Shown: positions 16,365 to 26,183, counted from the first letter of the stretch. The stretch: DNA of 64,000 bases from Acidimicrobiales bacterium (GCA_033344915.1 JAWPML010000001.1:1236369-1300368), one strand, 5' to 3'. Notes: a model not told the origin generated them from the sequence alone. Numbers and translations are program-made.

Positions 16365-17714
16365 TCACAACTCGAGCAGCGCTTGTTCGATGACTTCGGG
16401 CAGCGCGGGGTGGATGTAGTACTGGCCCGTCGCCATCTCGTCGACCGTCTGGCCGGCGTTCATCCCCTGGATCAGCTGCTGGATGAGCGTGGACGCCTGC
16501 GGCCCCATGATGTGGGCACCCACCAGCGTGCGCGTCGCATTGTCCATGATGAGCTTGCAGATGCTCTCGGTGTCCTCCATCGCCCAGCCGTAGGCCGCAG
16601 AGGCGTAGTCCTGGACGTGGGACGTGACGTCGAGGCCCTGCGCTGTGCACTCCTGCTCCGTGAGACCGACCGTGCCGATCTGGGGGTGGCTGAACACGGC
16701 AGAGGGGATCAGATGGTGATTCAGCGGTCGGAGGTCGTCGGTGTGGGCGATGTTGTGCGAGACGACCTTGGCCTCGTGGTTGGCGACGTGCTTCAGCTGC
16801 GCGGGGTTGCTGATGTCGCCGAGCGCCCAGATGCCGTCGACGTTCGTCCGGCCGAACTCGTCGGTCACCACATAACCGTCGTCGTCGACTCCGACGCCGG
16901 TCTCGGTCACGCCGAGCTGGTCGGCGTTGGGGACCCGCCCGGACGCGACGAGCACTTCGTCACCGCGGACCTCGGTGCCGTCCGCCAGCGAGAGGACGAG
17001 TTCGCCGTCGTCGCGACGGATCCCGGCGAAGGACGCGTTGGTGTGCATGGTGAACCGACGGCCGTAGATCTCGGTGATCCGGCGGCTGATGTCGTGGTCC
17101 TGGTCCCGCAGCATCCGGTCGCTGCGCAGGAGGAAGGTCACCTCACTGCCGAACGATCCGAACACGCTGCCCAGCTCGGCGGCGATGAAGCCACCGCCGA
17201 TCACGAGCAGCCGCTCCGGCAGCTGGTCGACCCGCATGATCGAGTCCGACGTGTGGAGGCCGACCGTGTCGATCCCGGGAATCGACGGGATGAACGGGCG
17301 GGCCCCGGCGGCGAGCACGATCGTGTCGGCCGTGATCGTCTCGTCGCCGACCCGCAGCTCCTTCGGGCCGACGAAGCGGGCGTCGTGCTGGAACACCGTC
17401 ACGTTCTCGAGGCCCTTGCGGTAGTCCTCGCCGCCCGCCGCGATCGGATCGATGCGGCCGAACACGCGATCACGGATCGCAGGCCAGTCCGCGCCGTCGA
17501 ACCGGGTGTGCACGCCGAGCTCGGGACCGCGGCGGGCCAGCTCGGCGACCTCGGCCGCGTAGACGAACATCTTCGACGGGATGCAGCCGACATTGAGGCA
17601 CGTGCCCCCGAAGAGGCCTCGTTCCACCATCGCGACATTCCAGTCGTCGTGTTCGGGGCCGATGATCGAGTTGCCGGACCCGGCACCGATGATGATCAGG
17701 TCGAATCGCTGCAC
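16365..17714 (-). CDS. mtr: mycothione reductase
   Basis: 449 aa. A FAD/NAD(P)-linked disulfide reductase that keeps mycothiol reduced. It begins IIIGAGSGNSIIGPE (GNS/GNT is characteristic of mycothione reductase rather than lipoamide dehydrogenase). The redox centre GGTCLNVGCIPSKM gives Cys39 and Cys44. The pyridine-nucleotide site is GGGFIAAELGSVF. The C-terminal catalytic motif HPALPEVIEQALLEL carries the His-Glu pair. GTG start with a -10 hexamer 6 nt upstream. Lipoamide dehydrogenase is the main alternative, but GNS and the YAAEVAELARRG segment favour Mtr. It implies that this organism uses mycothiol. Confidence 0.87.
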   Translation of the reverse strand: MQRFDLIIIGAGSGNSIIGPEHDDWNVAMVERGLFGGTCLNVGCIPSKMFVYAAEVAELARRGPELGVHTRFDGADWPAIRDRVFGRIDPIAAGGEDYRKGLENVTVFQHDARFVGPKELRVGDETITADTIVLAAGARPFIPSIPGIDTVGLHTSDSIMRVDQLPERLLVIGGGFIAAELGSVFGSFGSEVTFLLRSDRMLRDQDHDISRRITEIYGRRFTMHTNASFAGIRRDDGELVLSLADGTEVRGDEVLVASGRVPNADQLGVTETGVGVDDDGYVVTDEFGRTNVDGIWALGDISNPAQLKHVANHEAKVVSHNIAHTDDLRPLNHHLIPSAVFSHPQIGTVGLTEQECTAQGLDVTSHVQDYASAAYGWAMEDTESICKLIMDNATRTLVGAHIMGPQASTLIQQLIQGMNAGQTVDEMATGQYYIHPALPEVIEQALLEL

Positions 17715-17720
17715 CGCCGC

Positions 17721-17730
17721 AGGCTAGCTT
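17721..17730. promoter_or_regulatory. bidirectional -10 element between mtr and the GH20 gene
   Basis: AGGCTAGCTT. On minus TAGCCT is 6 nt before the GTG of mtr (17714). On plus TAGCTT (17725-17730) would start RNA near 17737, leaving a leader of about 40 nt with GGAAGGG before the GTG at 17777. Same overlapped TA geometry as at 14693. Confidence 0.5.
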
Positions 17731-17776
17731 CGCGCCACCTCTCGACCCCTCGACCGTGACCGGAAGGGATGTCCTC

Positions 17777-19261
17777 GTGACGATCTTCGAACATCGCGCC
17801 TTCATGTTGGACGTCAGCAGGGACCGGGTGCCGACCCGCGAGACGCTCGAGTGGCTGGTCGGCGTGCTCGCAGCGGCGGGGTTCAACGAACTCCAGCTCT
17901 ACGTGGAGCACACGTTCACCTATACGGGCCACGACACGGTCTGGGCGGACGCGAGCCCGCTGACGCACGACGACATGCGATGGCTCGACAGCGTGGCCGG
18001 CGCCGCCGGTGTGGCGGTGGTCGCCAACATGAACGGGTTCGGTCACATGGGTCGATGGCTGGCCCACGACGCGTACCGCGATCTGGCCGAGTGCCCCGAC
18101 GGCTTCGACAGTGTCTTCGGGCGGGGCCGCAGCGAGCCGACGTGTCTCGAACCGACGCCGGAGAACGCGGCGCTCGCCGTCGAGTTGGCGCGCGACATCG
18201 GCTCGACGGTCACCGAGCGGCGGATTCACATCGGCGGCGACGAGCCCTTCGAGCTCGGCGACGGGCGGTCCGCCGACCGGGTGGCGTCCGAGGGGCGTGA
18301 CAACGTCTATCTCGAGCACCTCAACCGGATCATGGAGCCGCTCGTCGCGGAGGGCCGCGCCGTCATGTTCTGGGCAGATCTCTTCCGGCGTGATCCGGAT
18401 CTGATCCCGCGCCTGCCGGCCGGTTCCGTGCCGGTCGTCTGGAACTATGAGGCGCCGAGCGACATGGGGTGGAGCGGGTTCCTGCCCGAGTCGATGCTCG
18501 AACGTCTCGGGATGCCCGACGATGCGAACCTCGGCTTCGTCGCCCACGCCCGGCTGTTCATCGACGCCGGCGTGCACTTCTGGGTGGCACCGGGCGCGGG
18601 CGGCTGGAACACGATCCTCGGCCGCAACGTCAACGCGGCGGCGAACATCGCCGACGCCGCGGCGGTCGGTGCGGCCCACGGCTCGCCGGGGCTGCTGCTC
18701 ACGGAATGGGGGGACAACGGGCATCATCAGCCGCTCGCCGTCGCCTTGCCGTCGATCGTGCGGGCCGGTCACGCGGCCGTCCACGGATCGCTCCCTCCCG
18801 ACGAGGATGTGTGGACCCGCGTCGACGAGATCGCCGACGTGCCCGGCGGTACCGGTCGCCTGCTGGACGAGCTCGGTGGTCTCGGAGAGTCGATCGGCGT
18901 GACGATGCCCAACGGATCAGCCGTGTTCGGTGCGGTGGCGGACGCCGGCTTCCCCGTCTTCGGCGAGCCGGACGCCCCGGGCATCGAGGCGGCACTGGCG
19001 CTCCTCGATCGCGCCGCCAACTGGTTTGCGGAGGCTCCGTTCACTGGCCGCGGCGAGATCATCGCGGAGGAGATGGCTGCGGCCGTCGGGCTCGCCCGGA
19101 TCGGCCTGCGGCGCCTCGCGGCGGAGCACGGCATCGAGGCCGGGGGCGGTACGCCGACCAGCGCCGACCTCGACGCCGTGATCGCGGCCTACCGAGCGGC
19201 CTGGTTGCGCTCGAGCCGACCCGGCGGCCTGGACGACTCGGTCGCCACGATCCGTCGCTGA
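17777..19261 (+). CDS. glycoside hydrolase family 20-like protein (beta-N-acetylhexosaminidase fold)
   Basis: 494 aa. The first 330 residues are a TIM barrel of the GH20/chitobiase kind: [30 protein letters not shown] and the catalytic Asp-Glu pair in [14 protein letters not shown] near residue 155. It should act on terminal N-acetylhexosamines. No signal peptide is seen, so it appears cytoplasmic, suited to turnover of imported or recycled amino-sugars. The C-terminal 160 residues are helical and unassigned. The GTG at 17777 has GGAAGGG upstream; a GTG at 17756 would add seven residues. Confidence 0.72.
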   Translation: MTIFEHRAFMLDVSRDRVPTRETLEWLVGVLAAAGFNELQLYVEHTFTYTGHDTVWADASPLTHDDMRWLDSVAGAAGVAVVANMNGFGHMGRWLAHDAYRDLAECPDGFDSVFGRGRSEPTCLEPTPENAALAVELARDIGSTVTERRIHIGGDEPFELGDGRSADRVASEGRDNVYLEHLNRIMEPLVAEGRAVMFWADLFRRDPDLIPRLPAGSVPVVWNYEAPSDMGWSGFLPESMLERLGMPDDANLGFVAHARLFIDAGVHFWVAPGAGGWNTILGRNVNAAANIADAAAVGAAHGSPGLLLTEWGDNGHHQPLAVALPSIVRAGHAAVHGSLPPDEDVWTRVDEIADVPGGTGRLLDELGGLGESIGVTMPNGSAVFGAVADAGFPVFGEPDAPGIEAALALLDRAANWFAEAPFTGRGEIIAEEMAAAVGLARIGLRRLAAEHGIEAGGGTPTSADLDAVIAAYRAAWLRSSRPGGLDDSVATIRR

Positions 19262-19262
19262 C

Positions 19263-19268
19263 TACGCT
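19263..19268 (+). promoter_or_regulatory. -10 hexamer, leaderless start of the MaoC gene
   Basis: TACGCT, 6 nt before the ATG at 19275, directly after the stop of the GH20 gene. Confidence 0.55.
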
Positions 19269-19274
19269 GCCGCG

Positions 19275-19742
19275 ATGACCAAACGGCCCGTGACCGGCAA
19301 GTGGCTCGAGGAACTGACCCCCGGGCTCGTCGTCCAGCACGCGATCCGGCGCACGATCACCGAGGCGGACAACGTCGGGTTCTCGACGATGACCATGAAC
19401 CCGGCGGCGCTCCATCTCGACTTCGCCTATGCGGCCGAGACGGAGTTCGGGAAGCCGTTGGTCAACTCGCTGCTGACCCTCGGCATGGTCGTCGGCATCT
19501 CGGTCCACGAGACGACGATGGGCACGACGGTGGCGAACCTCGGCTTCGACACGGTCGACTTCCCGGCGCCGCTCTTCCACGGCGACACGATCCGGGTGGA
19601 GACAGAAGTGGTCGCCGCCCGGGAGTCGTCATCGCGACCCAACCAGGGTGTGGTCACGTTCGAGCATCGGGCCTACAACCAGGACGACACGCTCGTCTGC
19701 CGGGCCGTGCGCAACGCCCTGATGCTGAAGGCCCCGGCCTGA
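19275..19742 (+). CDS. MaoC-like hotdog-fold dehydratase
   Basis: 155 aa, single hotdog domain. [20 protein letters not shown] matches the hydratase-2 motif, with Asp and His-like active-site positions; [20 protein letters not shown] follows. The family hydrates enoyl-CoA or mesaconyl-CoA type substrates. Its neighbour on the opposite strand is a CitE-like CoA ester lyase (19750), and the two genes converge with 7 nt between them; the pair is often found together in C4/C5 dicarboxyl-CoA metabolism. The substrate is inferred, not seen. Confidence 0.8.
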   Translation: MTKRPVTGKWLEELTPGLVVQHAIRRTITEADNVGFSTMTMNPAALHLDFAYAAETEFGKPLVNSLLTLGMVVGISVHETTMGTTVANLGFDTVDFPAPLFHGDTIRVETEVVAARESSSRPNQGVVTFEHRAYNQDDTLVCRAVRNALMLKAPA

Positions 19743-19749
19743 CTACCGG

Positions 19750-20589
19750 TCAGTCGGCCAGCGTGAGGAGCCGGCGCGCCTGGCGGGCGACCGGTTCGTC
19801 GACCATCTGACCCTCGAAGTCGATCGCGGCGACGCCGTCGGCGGAGGCCTCCTCGTAGGCCGTGATGAGGCGGCGAGCATGTTCGATCTGCTCGGGCGAC
19901 GGGGTGAACACGTCGTTGGCGATCGCGACCTGGCTCGGGTGGATGCAGAGCTTCCCCGCGAACCCCATCGCCCGGGCCTCCTCGCCTTCGCGGCGGCTGC
20001 GGTCGTCGTCGCGGAAGTCGGCGACGACCTGGTCCAGCGCCGGAACGTCGGCGAGTCGGGCGGCGAGCGCGACCGTGCTGCGGGCCATGTGGACCTCGTG
20101 GTTCGACGCCGTTCGCACGCCGCCCATGTCGGCGATGAAGTCTTCGGCGCCGAAGTAGGCGGCGCCGACACTCGGGTGGGCGAGCGTGAGCCGGGCATCG
20201 GCAACGCCGAGTGCGGTCTCGATGCCGGCGACGACGGGAAGCGCGGCCCGTCCGTTGGCCGAAAGGGTCTCGGCGACGAGCGCGATGCCGTCCTCCGTCT
20301 CGACCTTCGGGACCACGACGGCGGCGAGGCCGTCGGGCAGAGCGGCGATGTCGTCGGCGAACCAGGGCGTGGTCGGGTCGTTCACCCGCACCGACACGGC
20401 GATCTGTCCGGCCACGCCGGCCACGAGTTCCGCCAGCGCGGCTCGGGCCTCCGCCTTCGCGTTCACCGGCGTGGCGTCCTCCAGATCGATGGCGATCAGG
20501 TCGGCCCCGGTCGCCGGCATCTTGGCGACGAGGTCGGGGCGCACCGCGGGCGCGAACAGCAGTGAACGGAGCCGGGCGGGAAGGGTCAC
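19750..20589 (-). CDS. CitE-like CoA ester lyase
   Basis: 279 aa, HpcH/HpaI aldolase superfamily. SLLFAPAVRPDLVAKMPATG, DLIAIDLEDATP, AVVVPKVETEDG, VAGIETALGV and FGAEDFIADMGGVRT mark the CitE/malyl-CoA lyase group with Glu and Asp magnesium ligands. KLCIHPSQVAIAN follows. It should split a 3-hydroxy-acyl-CoA (for example malyl-, methylmalyl- or citramalyl-CoA) into two parts. The GTG start overlaps the stop of the acyl-CoA dehydrogenase gene upstream by 4 nt (GTGA), so they form one coupled operon. The partner MaoC gene is convergent. Confidence 0.85.
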   Translation of the reverse strand: MTLPARLRSLLFAPAVRPDLVAKMPATGADLIAIDLEDATPVNAKAEARAALAELVAGVAGQIAVSVRVNDPTTPWFADDIAALPDGLAAVVVPKVETEDGIALVAETLSANGRAALPVVAGIETALGVADARLTLAHPSVGAAYFGAEDFIADMGGVRTASNHEVHMARSTVALAARLADVPALDQVVADFRDDDRSRREGEEARAMGFAGKLCIHPSQVAIANDVFTPSPEQIEHARRLITAYEEASADGVAAIDFEGQMVDEPVARQARRLLTLAD

Positions 20590-21743
20590 GGGTTGCCCAG
20601 CCGCTTGGCGACTTCTTCGAGCAGGACTTCGGTGGCGCCGCCGCCGATCGGGAGGATGCGGGCGTCGCGGCTCATCCGTTCGACGGCCGTCTCGCGCATG
20701 TAGCCCATCCCGCCGTGGAACTGCACGCAGTCGTACATGACCTCGTTGATCATCTCGCAGGCCCACGCCTTCAGGCCCGAGACCTCGCGGACCGGCTCGG
20801 TTCCCTGCTCGGCGAGCCAGGCGCAGTGGTACATCGAGGTGCGGGCGGCGTCGACCTGTGCCTGACGCATGGCGAGGCGCTGCCGGATGGCGCCGAGGTC
20901 GAACAGCCGACCGCCGAACGCCTCGCGCTGGCTCGTGTAGTCGACCGTGATGTCGAGCGCCCGTTGCGCGGCGCCGATGCCCATGCCGACGAGCACGAGG
21001 CGCTCGTTCTGGAAGTTGCGCATCGTCTCGTAGAAGCCCCGGTGCACGGTGCCGAGCAGTTGGGCGTCGTCCACCCAGACATCATCGAGATGCAGCTCGG
21101 CGGTGTCGGAGCTGCGCCAGCCCGTCTTGTCGAGCGCCTTGGCCACCGAGAATCCCTCGGTGCCCTTCTCGACGAGGAAGGTCGAGATGCCGTAGCGGTC
21201 GTCGGGATTGGTGCGCGCGGCGATGATCGTCATGTCGCCGTGGACCGCGTTGGTGATGAACATCTTCGACCCGTTGATGCGCCACCCGTCGCCGTCCTTC
21301 TCGGCGCGGGTGCGGATGCCGGCCACGTCGGAGCCGGCGTCGGGTTCCGTCACCCCGATCGACAGGATGCGCTCGCCGGCGAGGACGCTCGGGAGGTAGC
21401 GCTCGAGCTGCTCCGGTGAACCGGAGTTGAGCAGGTGGGGGAGCGCCATGTCGGTGTGGACGAGCACGGTCACGTCGAAGCCGGCGTAGGTGGACGAGCC
21501 GAGCGCCTCGGAGAAGGTGAGCGACGCGAGGGGGCCGAGGCCCAGCCCGCCGTGCTCGACGGGCGTGCGCAGGCCGAACATGCCGAGGGCGCCCATCTTG
21601 CGGAGCACGTCGCGGGGGACATGGCCGTCGAGCTCCCACTGGTCACCGTGGGGCACCACCTCGTTGGCGACGAAGTCGAGCGTCTGTTGGTGGAGGGCGA
21701 GAAGGTCGTCGTCGAGTTGGGCGACCGTGGGCGGCGAGGTCAT
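20586..21743 (-). CDS. acyl-CoA dehydrogenase
   Basis: 385 aa, normal length for the FAD-dependent family. ISIGVTEPDAGSDVAGIRTR is the first family signature (FAD and substrate region). The second lies near the C-terminus as QFHGGMGYMRETAVERMSRD. A catalytic Glu is expected in the helix after that. The substrate is not known. It is the first gene of an operon with the CoA lyase, suggesting degradation of a short or branched acyl-CoA. A -10 hexamer lies 6 nt before the ATG. Confidence 0.9.
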   Translation of the reverse strand: MTSPPTVAQLDDDLLALHQQTLDFVANEVVPHGDQWELDGHVPRDVLRKMGALGMFGLRTPVEHGGLGLGPLASLTFSEALGSSTYAGFDVTVLVHTDMALPHLLNSGSPEQLERYLPSVLAGERILSIGVTEPDAGSDVAGIRTRAEKDGDGWRINGSKMFITNAVHGDMTIIAARTNPDDRYGISTFLVEKGTEGFSVAKALDKTGWRSSDTAELHLDDVWVDDAQLLGTVHRGFYETMRNFQNERLVLVGMGIGAAQRALDITVDYTSQREAFGGRLFDLGAIRQRLAMRQAQVDAARTSMYHCAWLAEQGTEPVREVSGLKAWACEMINEVMYDCVQFHGGMGYMRETAVERMSRDARILPIGGGATEVLLEEVAKRLGNP

Positions 21744-21749
21744 GGGCTC

Positions 21750-21755
21750 AGCGTA
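21750..21755 (-). promoter_or_regulatory. -10 hexamer, leaderless start of the acyl-CoA dehydrogenase gene
   Basis: TACGCT on the minus strand, 6 nt before the ATG at 21743. Confidence 0.5.
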
Positions 21756-21764
21756 CGCGTGCCG

Positions 21765-24700
21765 TCACGTCGAGGTGAGGTCCGCGACCCGGGCCCGGAA
21801 CCGTTCGACGTTCCCGAGCTTCACGTGCTCGTACCCCCGCACCAGGTCCGCCGCTTCGGCGACGGCCAGCGCCGTCTCTGCACCGTCCGAATCCCGGGCG
21901 TCACGGACCGCCGCCAGATACTCGGCCGGGAGTGCGCGCTCGACCCGGCGCACCTCCGCTCTGCCGAACGGGTCCAGCCAGCGGCCCCGCAGCACCTTGC
22001 CCCGCGCTAGCAGCCGCAGGGCCGGCCGCCAGCGGGTGGAGACGGAGATCTTCGAGCCGAGGCCGAGGGCCCGCAGGGTCGGTGGATGGAGCTTCCACGC
22101 GACCTTGTCGCCGGGCTGGGCGACGGCGCCGACGGCCGCGTGACCGTCGGGGTCGAGCATCAGTCGGGCGACCTCGTACTCGTCCTTGTAGGCGAGCAGG
22201 GTGAACCAGCCGTGGGCGACCGCATCGAGGAGCGCCGGGTCATCGGCGAACTCGGTGAGCCCCTCGAGCCAGCGGCGGGCGAGGGCGGCGTTCTGGTACG
22301 CCGTCAACTCCGTCGCGAAGCGGGTCAGGCGGGTCCGTCGGGCGTCGTTGCCGCCGGCGAGCTTCTCGATCGTCTCGGCGAGGTCGCCGGCGACCGCGAC
22401 CACCGCGGTCGGGTTCGCCTCGGCCCGGGCTTCGGTCACGACCGACTCGTCCGCCACCTGCCAGCGGCCCCAGCGGAAGGCGGCGAGGTTGAGGTCCACA
22501 GCCACGCCGTTGAGCTCGATCGCCCGCTCGATCGACTCGGGGCGCACCGGGAGCAGGCCCGACTGCACAGCCATGCCCACGATGAAGATGTTGGCGCCGA
22601 CGACGTCGCCGAGCAGGTCGGTGCAGACGGCGGCCGCGTCGGCCCAGTGGCGCCGATCCGGTCGGGTGCCCGCGTCGATGCGGGCGAGCAGATCGTCGGC
22701 CGACGGCATGTCGATGTCGGGGTGCGAGGTCTTCGCGCCCGGCGGCACGAGGTCGACCGATCCGACCACGGCGGTGCGATCGGGGTCGGTCGCGTCGAGA
22801 CCCGTCCACGAGGAGGCGACCAGCAGGTCGAACGCCAGCAGGAGATCGGCCTGACCGGCGCCGACCCGGCTGCTGCCGGCCCGGGCGCCGTGGGCGATGC
22901 GCACGTCGCTCACGACCGGACCGGCCTTCTGGCTGAGCCCGATCTGATCGAGACCCTGCACGTCGGCCCCTTCGAGCATCGCGGCGGTGCCCATGAGCTG
23001 CGACACCGTGACCACCCCGGTGCCGCCGATGCCGGTGATGTGCACGCTCACGTCCTCCGACGGACGAGGCGCCGGCTCGGGGATGTCCGCAGGCACCGCC
23101 GGGAAGGCGGGCGCCTTCGTGCCGGCCGTTGCCGCCCGCCGCCACCAGCGCTTCGGCCGGTGGGTGATCTCGATGAAGGCCGGGCAGTCACCCTCCAGAC
23201 ACGAGAAGTCGAGGTTGCAGGTGTGCTGGTCGATGGTGGTCTTGCGGCCGAACTCCGTCTCGATCGGCTGGACGGACAGGCAGTTCGACACGCGCGCGCA
23301 GTCGCCGCATCCCTCGCAGACCCGATGGTTGATGACCACCCGGGTGTTCGGGGTGTCGACCCGCCCCCGCTTGCGATCGCGGCGCAGCTCGGCCGCGCAG
23401 CGCTGATCGTGGATGAGGACCGTGACGCCCTCGATGGCGGCGAGCTCGCGCTGGGCGTCGTCGAGGCGCCGCCGGTCCCACACATCGACCTCGGGCGGGA
23501 GCCGCAGGGCCCGCGCCCGGGCGGGCTCCTCGGTGGTGACGATGACCCGGCGCACTCCCTGGGCGAGGAGCTGCTGGCAGACCCGGTCGAGCGAGATGCC
23601 GCCGGACGGGTCCTGGCCGCCGGTCATCGCAACGGTGCCGTTCCACAGCAGCTTGTAGGTGATGTTCACGCCGGCCGCGATCGCGGCGGTGATGGCGAGC
23701 TGGCCCGAGTGGAAGAACGTGCCGTCGCCGAGGTTCTGCACCATGTGGGGCGTGTCGACGAACGGGGCCATGCCGATCCACTGGGTGCCCTCGTTGCCCA
23801 TGCAGGTGATCCCGGCGATGTCGCCGTGACGGGCCGGGTCGCCCAGCAGGATCATGGTGTGGCAGCCGATGCCGGCGCCGACCACCGTGCCCTCCTCCAC
23901 GACGGTGCTGCGATTGTGGGGGCAGCCGGAGCAGAAGTAGGGGGTGCGGCGAACGGACAGCGGGATCTTCTCGCGCGCCGGTTGCTCGGGCGTGAGCCGT
24001 TCGCCGAGGCGTCCGGTGAGCTGGCTGCGCAGGGCGGGAATGATGTCGTCGGCGTGGAGGGCGCCCGCCGCAGCGACGAGGGGGGCGTCGAATTCGTCGG
24101 TGCGGCCGACGACCGTCGGGTGGTGCGAGGCGTTGTAGAGGGCGTCCTTCACCAGCGACTCGACGTTCGGTGTCTTCTCCTCGATCACCAGGATGCGCTC
24201 GAGCCCGGCGGCGAAATCGCGGATCGTCGACGGGTTGAACGGGATCGGCATGCCGAGCTTGAGCAGCCGGATGCCGGCGCCGGCGATGGCCGTGTCGTCC
24301 TCGAGGCCGATGCGGCGCATGGCCTCGCGCATCTCCCGGTAGGTGATCCCGGAGGCGACGATCCCGATCCAGGCGTCGGCCGGGTCGACGGTGACGTGGT
24401 TGAGCCGGTTGGCGGCGGCGTATTCGAGGGCGAGCGGGGTGCGGACCTCCGCGATCTCGCGCTCGATGTCGAGCGAGGCCGGGGTGAGCAGCATCCCGTT
24501 CGGGCGGTGCTCGTAGGGCGCACCGTCGAGGAGGGGGATGACGGGTGCGGTGCGGTCCGGATCGAGCTCCACGGTGCCCGAGCCGTCGGCCACGTCGGCC
24601 ACGATCTTCAGGCTGACCCAGAGGCCCGTGCTGCGGCTGAGGGCGATGGCGTGGCGCCCGAGATCGAGCGCTTCGGCTGGGTCGCCGGGGTAGAGGAGGG

Positions 24701-25208
24701 GCACGCCCATGGACGCGAAGACACCGGCCGAGGTGGACGGGATCGTGGACGACTTGGCGCCGGGATCGTCACCGGCGAGGGCGACCGCGCCGCCGTGGGG
24801 GTCCGAGCCGGCGAAGGTGGCGTGGCGCAGCGCATCGCTGGCCCGGTCGACACCGGGCGCCTTGCCGTACCAGAGCCCGACCACGCCGTCGTAGCGCGGA
24901 TCAGGACGCGAGGTGGCGAGCTGGCTGCCCATCACGGCCGTGGCCGCGTACTCCTCGTTCACCGAGGGCCGCAGCGTGACCGGCAGATCCGGGGCCTCCC
25001 GCGCCGCGGCGGCGAGCGCGCCGTCGAGCCCGCCCAGGGGCGAACCGGGATAGCCGGCGGCGAACGCTGCCGTGCGCAGCCCGTTGCGTCGGTCGACCCG
25101 GAGCTGTTCGATCGGGAGACGGGCGAGCGCCTGGATGCCGGTCATGAAGACCGTGCCCTCGTCGCGCGTGTAGCGGTCGCTCAGACGGTAGGTCGACGCA
25201 TCTGTCAT
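21765..25208 (-). CDS. indolepyruvate:ferredoxin oxidoreductase-type fused 2-oxoacid oxidoreductase
   Basis: 1147 aa single chain combining the alpha and gamma parts of IorAB-type enzymes. In order: a pyruvate-ferredoxin-oxidoreductase pyrimidine domain (1-400), a TPP domain (CMGNEGTQWIGM and NLGDGTFFHSGQL), a cysteine-rich region (FCSGCPHNRST upstream; CEGCGDCARVSNC and CNLDFSCLEGDCPAF at about 620-670) that should hold iron-sulfur clusters, a gamma domain (ITGIGGTGVVTVSQLMGTAA, near residue 725) and a C-terminal extension. It decarboxylates a 2-oxoacid to an acyl-CoA and reduces ferredoxin. The start at 25208 has a GGGAG ribosome site. The substrate (aryl or branched-chain) is unknown. Confidence 0.88.
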   Translation of the reverse strand: MTDASTYRLSDRYTRDEGTVFMTGIQALARLPIEQLRVDRRNGLRTAAFAAGYPGSPLGGLDGALAAAAREAPDLPVTLRPSVNEEYAATAVMGSQLATSRPDPRYDGVVGLWYGKAPGVDRASDALRHATFAGSDPHGGAVALAGDDPGAKSSTIPSTSAGVFASMGVPLLYPGDPAEALDLGRHAIALSRSTGLWVSLKIVADVADGSGTVELDPDRTAPVIPLLDGAPYEHRPNGMLLTPASLDIEREIAEVRTPLALEYAAANRLNHVTVDPADAWIGIVASGITYREMREAMRRIGLEDDTAIAGAGIRLLKLGMPIPFNPSTIRDFAAGLERILVIEEKTPNVESLVKDALYNASHHPTVVGRTDEFDAPLVAAAGALHADDIIPALRSQLTGRLGERLTPEQPAREKIPLSVRRTPYFCSGCPHNRSTVVEEGTVVGAGIGCHTMILLGDPARHGDIAGITCMGNEGTQWIGMAPFVDTPHMVQNLGDGTFFHSGQLAITAAIAAGVNITYKLLWNGTVAMTGGQDPSGGISLDRVCQQLLAQGVRRVIVTTEEPARARALRLPPEVDVWDRRRLDDAQRELAAIEGVTVLIHDQRCAAELRRDRKRGRVDTPNTRVVINHRVCEGCGDCARVSNCLSVQPIETEFGRKTTIDQHTCNLDFSCLEGDCPAFIEITHRPKRWWRRAATAGTKAPAFPAVPADIPEPAPRPSEDVSVHITGIGGTGVVTVSQLMGTAAMLEGADVQGLDQIGLSQKAGPVVSDVRIAHGARAGSSRVGAGQADLLLAFDLLVASSWTGLDATDPDRTAVVGSVDLVPPGAKTSHPDIDMPSADDLLARIDAGTRPDRRHWADAAAVCTDLLGDVVGANIFIVGMAVQSGLLPVRPESIERAIELNGVAVDLNLAAFRWGRWQVADESVVTEARAEANPTAVVAVAGDLAETIEKLAGGNDARRTRLTRFATELTAYQNAALARRWLEGLTEFADDPALLDAVAHGWFTLLAYKDEYEVARLMLDPDGHAAVGAVAQPGDKVAWKLHPPTLRALGLGSKISVSTRWRPALRLLARGKVLRGRWLDPFGRAEVRRVERALPAEYLAAVRDARDSDGAETALAVAEAADLVRGYEHVKLGNVERFRARVADLTST

Positions 25209-25247
25209 CCGTGCTCCCGGCGTTTCGGCTCACTTCGAGTATCCCAC

Positions 25248-25253
25248 TACGTT
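25248..25253 (+). promoter_or_regulatory. -10 hexamer, leaderless start of the 25261 operon
   Basis: TACGTT, 7 nt before the ATG at 25261. It would drive the four-gene coupled operon that follows. Confidence 0.55.
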
Positions 25254-25260
25254 CGTCGGT

Positions 25261-25725
25261 ATGGCCGCGACTCCTGAAGAACTCGTCGACATCGAGGCGA
25301 TTCGTCAACTGAAGGCCCGCTACTTCCGGCTCATGGACCAGAAGCAGTGGGATGCCTGGCGTGACGTGTTCGTCGAGGACGTGGAGATCCTCACTCCCGA
25401 CGACACCGGCGACCCGACCCCGATCGTCGGACGCGACGCCTTCGTCGACGGGCTCGTGCCGATGATCGATGCCGTGCCCACCGTGCATCACGGTCACATG
25501 TCCGAGATCGCGGTCGACGGCGACTCGGCGACGGGCGTGTGGGCGATGGAGGACAACCTGTGGTGGCCGCCGGAGAGCGGCCTCGGCCACATGTGGGGCA
25601 CCGGCTGGTACGAGGAGACGTATCGGCGCTGCCCGGACGGGGCCTGGCGCATCGCGACGATGCACCTGCGGCGGATCCGCATCGAGGCGGACGGCAGCCA
25701 GATCTTCCCGAAGGTGGTGGCGTGA
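25261..25725 (+). CDS. SnoaL-like/NTF2-fold protein
   Basis: 154 aa. The pattern IEAIRQLKARYFRLMDQKQWDAW, followed by VFVEDVEILTPDD and a His-rich strand (VHHGHMSEI), is that of the SnoaL-like 4 group of the NTF2 fold. Members include polyketide cyclases, dehydratases and aromatic-ring-hydroxylating small subunits, so the reaction cannot be named. It leads an operon with a VOC protein, a sulfotransferase and an unknown protein, all overlapping, which suggests modification of one small molecule. Confidence 0.78.
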   Translation: MAATPEELVDIEAIRQLKARYFRLMDQKQWDAWRDVFVEDVEILTPDDTGDPTPIVGRDAFVDGLVPMIDAVPTVHHGHMSEIAVDGDSATGVWAMEDNLWWPPESGLGHMWGTGWYEETYRRCPDGAWRIATMHLRRIRIEADGSQIFPKVVA

Positions 25726-25727
25726 CG

Positions 25728-26183
25728 ATGCGCGAGCAGGGCGTGAACCGGGTCGTGATGCTCGTGCGGGACCTCGACGCGGGTCGGGCGTTCTACGAGA
25801 AGCTCCTCGGCTGCACCTTCCATTCGGTCAACGACGAGGAGGCTGCGGCGTTCGGCGTCCGCACGGTGTTCTCCTGGGACGGCGGCATCGAGCTGGTCGC
25901 ACCCCTCGAAGGGAAGGACTCGCACCTCGAGAAGATCCTCGAGTCACGCGGCGAGGGACTGATCGGTGTGGTCTGGGCGGTCCCGGACGCCGATGCGGCG
26001 AAGGTCGCAGGTGAGGAGCTCGGCGTCGGCAGCTACTACACGCTCGACTACTCGCAGGACCAGATCGACCGGGATCTCCAGGGTCGCTTCACCCGCTACT
26101 ACCAGCACTTCCTGAGCGGCCCCGAGACGCCGCTCGGGCCGGCCACCGTGCTCGTCGGGGAGTTCGACCGCGATGGCGACTGA
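25728..26183 (+). CDS. VOC/glyoxalase-bleomycin-resistance family protein
   Basis: 151 aa. VNRVVMLVRDLDAGRAFYEKLLGC is the first beta-alpha-beta-beta module of the vicinal-oxygen-chelate fold, and HLEKILESRGEGLIGVVWAV leads into the second. Metal ligands of the classical type are not clear: the opening strand has Asn-Arg where a His is common. The ATG at 25728 follows AGGTGG. A GTG at 25722 overlaps the previous stop (GTGA) and is a fair alternative. Its 3' end overlaps the sulfotransferase gene by 11 nt. The substrate is unknown. Confidence 0.75.
   Translation: MREQGVNRVVMLVRDLDAGRAFYEKLLGCTFHSVNDEEAAAFGVRTVFSWDGGIELVAPLEGKDSHLEKILESRGEGLIGVVWAVPDADAAKVAGEELGVGSYYTLDYSQDQIDRDLQGRFTRYYQHFLSGPETPLGPATVLVGEFDRDGD

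Noticed and set aside
22086-25277. Very long open frame (over 1000 codons) on the plus strand opposite the oxidoreductase gene
   Set aside because: It is a shadow of GC-rich codon use on the other strand; its product is Arg/Gly/Asp-rich with no domain, while the minus-strand protein has clear motifs. The same holds for long frames opposite gcvP, mtr, polA and rpsA.
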